Shown here: one piece after another, positions 54,995 through 64,000 of the stretch
Numbering within the stretch: position 1 is the stretch's first letter
How the letters are laid out: each line of letters opens with the position of its first letter
From: Zygaena filipendulae
Lineage: Eukaryota; Arthropoda; Insecta; Lepidoptera; Zygaenidae
Reading direction: 5' to 3'
Length of the DNA: 64,000 bases
Assembly (NCBI GenBank): GCA_907165275.2
Contig: OU015652.1
Location: forward strand, 9,625,001 to 9,689,000
The notes under the pieces: model-generated
What the model was told of the DNA's origin: nothing
Seen by the model: the letters and a program-made list of their open reading frames with translations, nothing else
Database searches by the model: none
Position numbers and translations under genes: made by a program

Positions 54995-55158
54995 GCTCTG
55001 ATAGTTCACGGAAAGTGAAACCGGGGCCAACGATCTACAAGTTCTACAACAACCACCTACTCGTATTATACGGACACCGGAGGATGTAAGCTATCAGCAA
55101 GAATGGAGCTTTTTACAATTACTCTCACACAAAATTTATTTTATTACCTAAGTAGGTA

Positions 55159-55650
55159 CTAGCTGTTCCCGGCAATTTCACCCGCGTTAACTTTGGAGAT
55201 CCCGCTGGAATTCCGGGATAAAAGTACCCTATGTCCTTTTCTGCACCCCTGATAACGTGTAGTTTGTAAAAGTTTATGAAGCGTTACATGCAAAAATTTC
55301 GGAGTTCCCGCGGGAATTCCAGGATAAAAAGTACCCTAAGTCCTTTTCGGTGCCCCTGATGACGTGTATGCGAAATTTTATGATGATCGGTTTAGCCGTT
55401 AAGGCATGAAAGCGTAACAAACAAATTCGCTTTCGCATTTATAATAGTAAGGATGCATAGCTGTTCTCGCGGTTTCATCCTCGATAATTTCAGAGTTCCC
55501 GCGGGAATTCCGCATTAGGTACAATATAATAGCCTTTGTTACTCAGGGATAGTGTAGTATTCTAATGGTGAAAGAATTTTTGAAATCGGTCTTGTAGTTT
55601 TTGAGTGAAATCGTAACAATTAAATTTGTAGTATTAGTATAGATTATAAT
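55159..55650 (-). repeat. Cluster of Helitron-like copies
   Basis: Three partial or full inverted copies abut. The first, at 55159-55260, begins TAGCTGTTCCCGGCAATTTC. The second, about 55300-55455, ends TTTATAATAGTAAGGATGCA. The third, about 55459-55650, belongs to the second subfamily (GAAATCGGTCTTGTAGTTTT). This is the densest cluster in the window. Confidence 0.55.
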
Positions 55651-55654
55651 ATCA

Positions 55655-56615
55655 GTATAGGCATCATGGTTTCATGTCCCGTAAGAATTCCGGGATAAAA
55701 GATATCGCGTGTCACTCAGGAAGTCTGTAGCTTCCTATTAGTAATTTTTAAATCTATTTAGCAGTTTTTAAGTTTATCTATTACAAACAAACAAACATAT
55801 ATGAAAAAAAAAAATTTTTTTTTCTTTTTATATACACAAATTACATATAAAAGTGGCAAAGGAATATAGTACAAAATGTAACAAGTCGTATTGCCCCTAT
55901 TACGACAACGTCCATCGCGATCACACATTAAAAAAAATTGTTTAGGTACAGACACGTCCTCTAAGTACAAAAAACGTTGTCCTATCCTTTTTTCTCGATC
56001 TATGACAAATAGCACTTCCAGTTTTCCCGAGTTTTCCTTATTCCCGAACACCTTTTCCAATTTCGCTTTCTCTGAAGACCTTTAAATCCGAATTTGGTTC
56101 TCGTTTGTCGTTCTCGGCTTAAATTTCTTTATCAACAAAATTTTTTTAATATAATGTAGGAGATAGATTTTTTATTATTTAGGTAAATTGTAGTTTTTTT
56201 TATTTAATTAGATAAATGCCAAAGCTTGTTAGTATTTTGGATAGGTATACCTAACTAAAAATTTAATATCACAAACTTGGTAAAAACCGTAAATTAAAAG
56301 TACAAATTCAGATTACCTACTTACTATGTTGTCTTATATGGATGTTTGTTTGTTTCAATGATACTTTGCGCTCTAATATTTTGTATACACGTGCGCTCTA
56401 ATATTTTTTATGTATGTCGTGATAATTAAAATTAAGTAATTCAATTCAAATTATTCTCTTCTTTGTTTTAAAAAATATAATTTCAGCTATTACAGGGTGT
56501 AAAGTTTGTGCATATTGCATAGGTAGGTACATGACGTAATACCCACATACTAAACATGTACCCACGGCCCTGTCTCCGGACACTCCTTTGTCGGAGTTAA
56601 CGACAAAGAGTATAG
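55655..56615. other. Unassigned stretch with a small hairpin
   Basis: No gene recognised. A further Helitron-like scrap reads CCCGTAAGAATTCCGGGATA at 55678. A hairpin, CTTTGTCG-GAGTTAA-CGACAAAG, lies at 56585-56607. The 55758-56060 minus-strand frame is a low-complexity artefact. Confidence 0.35.
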
Positions 56616-56625
56616 ACCCGCCTTG

Positions 56626-56817
56626 GGTATATTATATCCTTACATATTATAAAACAAAGACCTCCACCGCGTCTTTGTCCTCAAAAACTCCTGAACAATT
56701 TTTCATGCGATTTTCACCAATAGAGAGTGATTCAAGAGGAAGACGTATAGTATATCCTGGAAATGCCGCGGGAACTCCGAATTTACCACCGGTGAAACCG
56801 CGGAGGACAGCTAGTAT
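56626..56817 (+). mobile_element. Helitron-like element, variant copy
   Basis: Starts GGTATATTATATCCTTACAT and ends GGTGAAACCGCGG-AGGACAGCTAGT. The middle (AAACAAAGACCTCCACCGCG) differs from other subfamilies, so it may be a fourth type. Confidence 0.5.
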
Positions 56818-56819
56818 AA

Positions 56820-58065
56820 TATAATCTGTAAATGTGGTAGGTACTCTCCCAAGTTCTGGGGATGTAGGTGGTATGCTTGAAGACAAAGCAGTCACGTCAT
56901 TAAAAAAAGAAAAGTAAAAGATTAAATAGGTACTATCGGTGTATGTAAGCTCCAGCAAAATCTTATGAGAAATTAAAAATTTACAGAACTGAGAACAGCC
57001 TCTCTATACTCTATGCTTTCGACGTTTCAACAAATCCACAGGCCGCATATTTTATTTGAATACTCGGAGATAGAAGGCGTATACGAAAATCCGCTTACCT
57101 AGAGCACAGATAATCTATACTCCTTGAGTGTATAAAACTTTATATTCTTTACGAGCACATAAATAATAAAGTATATAGATATTATATAAAATAATATATA
57201 AGTATATAGATAGACTAGTTAAAATTGTTAAAAACATTTAAAAATACTGGTACATTCTTACACAATACGAGTACAAACCATGTACGAACGAACGGAGCGA
57301 GGCGGCACAGGATGTGCTCAGTTGCCTCTCGAGGGACAGGGGTCACTCATAATTGAACACAAGTCTATATAGTAGGTATATTTATTACTCTGAGCTATAT
57401 CTATCGCGCTAGGGATTATTACAAAACGCTTTGTGCCTTATCTATCTTTGCGATTTGACAAAATACGTATATGTTGTCATAGATGAAAAAAAAGTTACGT
57501 TTCATATGTTGTGATTTTTTTTTTGTTTTGATCTTTGGCACTGGTGGATTCAGCGCAATGAGTGCTTGGACTTACAGCACGATAACCTGCCAGTAACAAT
57601 TACGGACATAATAATAATAATAATAATCCACTGAATATTTCATGAGAACGTGGTGTTTCAGTGCAAAGATCGTAGCGAAGGGCGAACTAGAAAAGGCTCC
57701 GCCTACCCGACCGGAAAGCAGGAATTAGTTTTGAAGTACATTACCTACTTACGATTAGTAATCAAGAGTTTCAATCAGTGTCAGTTTCAACAAGAATAAA
57801 ATATCAACAAAAACGTATTCTGAAGAATACATGACAGAGTTAAACATACTCATATATTTTACTCCAAATATAACAACAATATACCTACCTACTTATCTCC
57901 TACATGTGTCACCTCTAATATTTTAGCCTAATTTGTAACAAATACCTATGCTACAATAGAAGCGTGAAGATAACAAAATGAGTTTTAGACGAGCACATAA
58001 GTTTATGCAAGTATTCGCTTCCAGCGACGCGAGGCTATCTAGTGCTCACGGTTGACCAACAATTA
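56820..58065. other. Gene-free stretch
   Basis: No exon recognised. A slightly GC-rich patch at 57285-57340 (GAACGAACGGAGCGAGGCGG) has no open frame that I can support. Confidence 0.35.
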
Positions 58066-58072
58066 GATATTA

Positions 58073-58573
58073 TTATGGTAAGTTCACACGCGTGCGTTCA
58101 ACTCTACATTCAACGTGCACATTCACATTCACGAGCGTGTAAACGGTACGCCCGAGCCCGTGAACGCGCCTGTGAACGTGAATGCCGCGAATCGGGCAAG
58201 TGTCGGTTTTTTGGCAAAGTTCAAAGGATGAATGTGCGGGCGCCCGGTGACTGTTTACACGCGCGCGGGCAGTCAGTCTGTCCCGCGCTTTCGCGACGAG
58301 TGGATCTTCATTCAACGTTGCTAAGAAAGTCGCTACGATCGGATATTACAATCGTTCATAATTTTGTTCCTTTTTCCAATAAAAATAAGTTAAGCCAAAG
58401 GATATGGCAGCAACAACACCGAGATCCTCGCTGCTCGCCATTCTGGCACTGACTGACACGACGGCGTGCGTGTAAACAGCTTGAATGTCCGCCGGCCCGG
58501 GACGGGCTGCATGCCGCGCAGCCCGCCAGGCAGCCCGCCGGGCTGCACGGCGCGCGTGTGAACGTAGCATTAC
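58073..58573 (-). mobile_element. PIF/Harbinger-type non-autonomous element retaining a transposase N-terminus
   Basis: A GC-rich island of about 500 bases has near-matching inverted ends: TGGTAAGTTCACACGCG at the left and the reverse complement of TGCTACGTTCACACGCG at the right. TTA flanks both ends. On the minus strand, ATG at 58441 starts MASSEDLGVVAAISFGLTYF, YWKKEQNYERL and then stops. This resembles the short N-terminal leader of HARBI1-like transposases (an MASSE-type start followed by a hydrophobic/basic stretch). No catalytic domain remains. The family call rests on the TTA duplications and this weak resemblance. Confidence 0.5.
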
Positions 58574-58579
58574 ATTCGA

Positions 58580-60730
58580 CTCGCTCATTGCTAAATTTTA
58601 CTTCAGAAAGATTAGGCATGCTTACGATACAATTTAATTTTGTAAATGTTTATCTATTGTAGTTGGGTATATTTAAGACTTTCAACCTTTAACATCGCTA
58701 TTTCGTTTATTTACTTTTAGTATGAAACAATATTACCAGTTTCCTTTTCGTGTAGACACATATAGATAAGAAGTAGATTTATCTAATTTTGAACAGTAAA
58801 CGAGAATTCTTTGTAAGAAAATATCTAACGCCTCAGTCAAATGCTTGCTGTAATATAATACTCTGCAGGAAAATATAAAAGAATGGAATCTTTTTCACAA
58901 AGCGTTTTACATAATATCGTTGTAAACTTTCAAAGAAGATATGGCCAACGACGGCAAGTTTTACCCAAGTAAAAAAATGCCAAGTACCTAAATTTAATAA
59001 ACCATTTTCGCTCTTTGTTTATCTATATTTCAATGTTTTGGATATCTATCTGCACAATCATTGCATAAGAGTTTGAAAGCTGCAAGAAAGTCATCGCAAG
59101 TTGCGAATCATCATTATCTATGTATTTCGCCTCTAGCAAGCGACTTCTGACCTTTTGTTGTGTCCAGAAATTGCCCAACAAACACTCAACAACTTTACCC
59201 GGCTGCCTCTACAAAATTGTTATGTCGTTCTTCTCTCTGTAACCATTTATATGCATAATACGTGCAAAAGAAAAGTGACATTTATACTTTATGCAGGAAT
59301 TATATAAGCATTTTTATCCGTCGATAACATTATAAAGAAATATTTGACTAGTCGAAAGTCGGAAACGAGTATAGTACCTATTTTTGATTTAAAAAGTGAA
59401 TAGAGCGTTCCATACAAGGATAATAATCTAAAGTCATCTAATTAGAACGAATAAAATAGATGGCCATTTAATTAGAACGAGGCGAATATGTAGATGCGGC
59501 GAAATCATATCCGTAGAGTTTTGACTACATTGATAGAAAAATCGGGGCTTGTTCGGGAAAGTTTGCGAGCGAAATTCCCCGCCGAAGATCGATCTTCAGT
59601 ATTTCTGCTGCCGTTGTTCGGTTGGGCACCATATTTGGTCAGTAAACTCTTCTGTAGTTTGCACATTATTGACACCGCGCGGAGTCAGTCGCTGTGCCGC
59701 ATGTTTCAGGCAACTGAACAGGTTTCGGTCACTTCTTCGGCAGGCGCGGTCGCAGCCTGAAATTTTGGAGGGGGTCACTCACTACACTAATAAAAAATAG
59801 GTCATTTCCAAGTTATTTAGGCCATCGTACTTAGTTCATAAAAACACTACTAGATGTCAGCAAACTATAAATTTATCGCTGTTAGGGGATAGCTAGAAAT
59901 TTCTCTAAATCCTTTTATTATTCGGCAAATTTTTGAGATTTTTCAATTTGACCTTAGACTTTGGGGGGGCTCATGTCCCCTGTGACCCCCCCCCCCCTTC
60001 GGACCGCACCTGCTTTTCGGTCTGATTGATTTCTATCCGTGTACCTACCTACTTTTAGATACAGACAGAAATGTATGCAAGGAAAACGTGATCTTTCGCT
60101 TCGTAGCTTTTTCTTACAAGAATTCTAATAGAGCCACGTCACAGGCTTCTAGGAGTGAATCGTCACTTTATCTCTTTCTAGAAAGACGGACAGAGTAAAG
60201 CGAAAGCGAAGCCTAACTGACAGTATGAGAACTGGATTACCGCTCTGATTAAAGGTTGCAGCGCAAATATAATTACGAAATACGGGCAACATAGGTTTTA
60301 AAAAAGTGCAGATAGAACATTAATTAGCTTCGCTCAGAAATTAAGTTAAACCTCTACAATATGATACAATTTGAGCAAACAAGGTTTTTACAATAACAAT
60401 AGTTTATTATAGTTATAGTAGCTATCTAGTAACTGCATTCTTCCTGCCTTCACTAGACTGCCTTCAATGACTTATCTATGTATAATAAAGTTAAATGATT
60501 GAACTAATTGAAAGTACGTACTTACCTTTATGTGTAAGTGTCATACTTCCACTGAAACTTTGATTGTATCTTTGTAATTCAAGCAGTTCACAGTATATTT
60601 CGTCATGTTTTTAATGCAACAGAATATCATTTTAATTAAATCTATTCGGAACTAGCCTTGAATGGTGACAGTTTATACGAGTAGGTACGTCTGACAAGTC
60701 AAGCTTGGTATTAGAATGCTAATTTATATT
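58580..60730. other. Unassigned stretch with repeat debris
   Basis: No host gene recognised. The frame at 59494-59760 (+) is in moderately GC-rich debris ending AATTTTGGAGGGGGTCACTC, shared with 11.5 kb. A long C-run (GACCCCCCCCCCCCTTCGG-type) occurs at 59983-60000. I see no protein domain in it. Confidence 0.4.
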
Positions 60731-60735
60731 ATTAC

Positions 60736-60930
60736 TAGCTATTCCTTGCGGTTTCACCGACGTTAATTTCGGAGTTTGCAGGGGAATTCTGGGACAAAAA
60801 TACCCCATAAGTTCTTTTCTGTACCCCCTAACAACGTGTAAGAAAAATTTCATGTTGATTATTTGAGTAGTTAAAGCGTCAAAGCGTAAACGAACAAATT
60901 CACAGTTGGTATTATAAAATAAAGACTAAT
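60736..60930 (-). mobile_element. Helitron-like element, inverted
   Basis: Plus-strand reading goes from ACTAGCTATTCCTTGCGG, via GGGACAAAAATACCCC and ATTTCATGTTGATTATTTGA, to CACAGTTGGTATTATAAAAT. It is moderately degraded. Confidence 0.55.
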
Positions 60931-61925
60931 TTATTAGTTCGTAAGGAAACGTACAAAGAATTTGGTGATTAAATTTTAGGATTTAATAACGTATTTACAA
61001 TACTTATACTACTTGCTAGTGTTGACCTCCTATTTATTTGACTTTTTTCATGATTTTTGTATTCGTATTAATAATAATAATAGTTAACAGTAAAATAACC
61101 GTTTCATAAATAATAATTAAAGCATACATATACGACTGTTATGTGATAAGTTCAGTGACCATTTTTTTATGTATGCAAATTGAAAAGATTTGCATCTCAC
61201 TGGCTTTCAATTCGAATAGCACATTACAAGTTCTCTTTTAATCTAAATATTGGACAGCGTTGTCTAAGCGTTTTATCACCAGAGGCTTTCGCGCTCGATT
61301 TAACGCGTCATCGTTCAACATGGCAGTTTCGTTTCATACCTACCTGTTGCTCTAGTTAGCTAAATTGTTAACCTGAGACTAAACTAGGTGCCTGTGAGAG
61401 TTTTCGTAGTAAAGTAGTAAAAGCAACATGTATTCAAGTATTAATTGCTAAGTGTACTTAACATGAAGCTGAAACGGGTTCGTTAAGCTAAGTATGAAAG
61501 CAACTCATGACTAGACGAGTTATGAGTTGTCATTACTACCATTTAGCTCTGGAGCCTGCATGGTTAGATAAATATAGCGCTTTTGCATAAATTTGTAACT
61601 TACTCTTACCTTCTCTCCCACCGTAACATTTCTTTGTAGGTATATTTATAGTTGTAATATTGTTTTAGCGTAACTAATAGCATAAAACTTTTTATATTGG
61701 TAATCAAATTCAATAAGAACTTTGTACAATTTGACGGTAGTGTTTTTACTATTTTAGTAATAATGCAACCCTTCTGTAGTAAGTAGATACGTTTCATAAA
61801 TACTGATTAAACGGTTGTAGGTATTTAAAATAGGTACCCCATTCGATATTAGCAATACTCGTCAAATAATCCATTAGCAGTTTTAGTTTATTCTTCATCT
61901 TATCAAGTTACCCCTTTTCATATTT
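60931..61925. other. Gene-free AT-rich stretch
   Basis: No exon, element terminus or RNA gene recognised. Confidence 0.4.
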
Positions 61926-61930
61926 CCCCA

Positions 61931-62310
61931 GGATTAAAAATTAAAAAAATTAAAAATCTTTATTTCTTTAACAGGTTACAATTAAATTACCTGAGTTTGG
62001 AGTCTCCCTTTAAGCAGCAATTGCTTGTGTTGGGAGGCTCCGCTCCTCTATATCCGATAGTGAAATAAAAAATAATTTAATTCCAAATACATACATACAG
62101 GTTTTTATACCTATACATAGGTTCACACATACGTACATGTAAGCTTGCGTGTGTGCGTCAATATGTATTTTTGAGTGAGTGAGTTTCTGTGTTGTGCTTA
62201 ATGAAGTGAAATATAACGATATGTAGGCTAATAATATGTAATGATGGCCCTCCGACGCAGTCTTGGGATCGGAACCCGATTTGGCTATGTCGGGTTCCAC
62301 CACCTAACAA
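61931..62310 (-). mobile_element. Non-LTR retroelement 3' end
   Basis: On the minus strand the body starts near GGTGGAACCCGACATAGCC and GATCCCAAGACTGCGTCGG. It ends AAAGAAATAAAGATTTTTAA followed by a (TTTTTAA)n tail. A polyadenylation signal plus a simple tail indicates a LINE or SINE 3' end. The frame at 62010-62303 covers the body but has no domain. Confidence 0.5.
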
Positions 62311-62818
62311 ATATTTGAAGGGAGGATCAAAATTTAGGACTTATATATATATTTTAGAAAGATACCTACAATAAACTATAATTGATTGCAATAAATTGTT
62401 TGTAGCGACAAGCAAGTCTTGCAACTGGTAACTAACAACAAGCCCTTTACTTGATGATTGGCTCAGAATCTTGTTTTGCACATGCTATTCTATTCCGCAT
62501 TCCATGGGCAAAGTGGCCGCGGGCCGTCCCACTCCCACCTAATCCTTAGCCGCAAACGCACGCCTTCCATAGACAGACAGTTCTTGGTATTTGCTAGTGA
62601 AATTAAGTAGTTCTAGATTTCAAAAATTTCAGTATAGTTCACAAAAACAAAGATGAGAGGTTTATCATGATAGAAAACAAAATAAAACAACTTACGCGCT
62701 TAACAATAAAAATACTAGAACATTAAGTATGTACCTATTTCATATAACTAATTAACACTTAAAGAGTAGGTAACCGATTATAATATTATTTAACCTTATC
62801 ATATCAAATTTAATAATA

Positions 62819-62905
62819 ATATACTTCACAACACACAGATCTACTTGATCCCACAGTGAGCCATAAGTTTGTGTCGTGGAAACCAAGCAAACGTGGTATA
62901 TTACT
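62819..62905 (-). repeat. SINE body fragment, inverted
   Basis: CACAACACACAGATCTACTT, GATCCCACAGTGAGCC and GTGGAAACCAAGCAAACGTG are the inverse of the SINE body at 44070-44150. The tRNA-like head is absent, so the copy is 5' truncated. Confidence 0.6.
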
Positions 62906-63057
62906 TTTAGCAATATAGATCACAAAATCTTATTCTTTTGTGTTTTCGTCAACTTTTTTATTGCACTGGATGGAATAAACGTTATTTGCAATAAAGTGTA
63001 TTGTGTGTGTATTTTATTTACTTGCATAAATATAGCATTTGACTAAAAAAATTTAAG

Positions 63058-63377
63058 AATAGGCTATCAGACTACTTAACTACTCTAAATACTATTTAGT
63101 TCGTCAGTTAGATAATAAAAAAATAATGGACCCGTATTTTTTGCTTTTTCAAATTAATGAAAATATACCCGGGTAAAGCGTATTAAAGTTTGAGAGGGGG
63201 GCTCGTAACGTCATACGTAGCTAACAACTGCGCCTGCTTGTGACGTCACGCGACATTTCGACTCAACGTATCTCCATGATTTTTTGCTTACGTGAAAAAA
63301 GAAAAAAAACGTACAGAATATTTTTTATAAATCTACACGACGGGCTAAAAATAAAAAAAATGTCAAATAGCCTATTA
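63058..63377. mobile_element. TGACGTCA-family MITE, copy D
   Basis: Termini AATAGGCTATCAGACTA and its near reverse complement TAGCCTATT are altered from copies B and C. The inside is the same: TTAGTTCGTCAGTTAGATAA, GTAAAGCGTATTAAAGTTTG and TTGTGACGTCACGCGACATT. It represents a diverged subfamily. Confidence 0.6.
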
Positions 63378-63379
63378 AG

Positions 63380-64000
63380 ATTCCCAAATCATACATGTGA
63401 CGAGGAATGAATTCCAAATACACTGACGAGGATTTTTTTTAAATGCCTTATCATGATGTAGTGGTATTGTGTCCCATGAATCGCGAACCTGCCTACGCGA
63501 ATAACAATAGCGGAACCAAAATAGATCGCTCCGTCCTCGCGCCATACACCACAATTAAGGTCACTTTGTGCGAATACCTATTACCTACATTATTTTCAAC
63601 CATAAAAATTACAACCACAGTAGGTACGTAGATACATATAGTAAATGAATTTGTCTTTAATCATTGTTTAGAGTTGCAGCCTACATATACCTATAGCAAT
63701 TTGGTTAACATACAGACTGATGTCTGATTGAATGACATCAACACTCAATACTAGCACTTTACAAAGTTGATAGTTGCTACAAAAACAACTAAATTATGTA
63801 TGAGAAATATGCATTTGATTTTAATGTATTACCGCTGTTGTAAGTACATAACAAAAGGGTTTTTTAATTTAAGCATCCATATATATATATACTTTAACTA
63901 CTATACCTTTCTTTCTTCTTTTTATGGACTTTCGCATATAATCCATTTAGCCAATTTAAAGTAAAATTAATTAGATCAATCTATTTTCTATTAAAACGCT
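63380..64000. other. Gene-free right flank
   Basis: The frame at 63443-63631 (+) has no recognisable domain or splice context. The rest is AT-rich. I see nothing that can be called. Confidence 0.35.

Noticed and set aside
55758..56060. 100-residue minus-strand frame with a poly-Lys/Phe run
   Set aside because: It crosses a homopolymer tract and has no domain or splice context.
58042..58452. 136-residue plus-strand frame in the GC-rich island
   Set aside because: Low-complexity Arg/Cys/Ala sequence inside a transposon-like element. No domain.

Overview
This is an AT-rich insect nuclear window, almost certainly from a moth or butterfly. The evidence is a lebocin-like antimicrobial-peptide precursor (a lepidopteran family), dozens of the short Helitron-like repeats typical of Lepidoptera (ending in a GC hairpin plus ACAGCTAGT), lepidopteran-type LINE and SINE tails, and constant TAGGTA/TACCTA words. 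Genes are split by introns and most of the window is non-coding.

Three genes can be defended. (1) A single-exon, minus-strand lebocin-like precursor at 13548-15554: a signal peptide, seven near-identical 80-81-residue units separated by RXXR processing sites, and a divergent tail, with a TATA box, initiator and GATA/kappaB-like sites upstream. (2) A plus-strand ten-exon gene at 19639-26474 encoding the orthologue of NCKIPSD/SPIN90 (SH3 domain, proline-rich linker, leucine-rich armadillo-like domain); all splice phases agree and give about 616 residues. (3) A minus-strand transmembrane cytochrome b561 gene with core exons at 38973-41962, a probable 36-nt micro-exon at 48210-48245, and two alternative last exons (38396-38558 and 35817-35967). 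Both last exons encode a sixth membrane helix and fit the same splice phase. Its 5' end lies further right and was not found.

The rest is mobile-element debris and unassigned DNA. It includes a complete but broken Tc1-like transposon with long inverted repeats (9537-11138), a truncated non-LTR retrotransposon (16743-17479), hAT and Ty3/gypsy remnants (27480-29340), a four-copy MITE family carrying TGACGTCA (29.4, 36.9, 44.8 and 63.1 kb), another TGACGTCA-bearing MITE (17983-18616), palindromic MITEs (23152-23394, 53006-53148), a PIF/Harbinger-type derivative (58073-58573), a tRNA-derived SINE (43.9 kb) and many Helitron-like copies. The stretches 29.6-35.8 kb, 45.1-49.9 kb and 60.9-64 kb hold no recognisable gene.

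The genes do not form a pathway: one is immune effector supply, one actin/Arp2/3 control, one ascorbate-driven electron transfer. The most interesting signals are the lebocin polyprotein array, the b561 alternative last exons, the micro-exon, and several strong palindromes and regulatory words that no recognised gene explains. All calls were made by reading the sequence; no database search was run.
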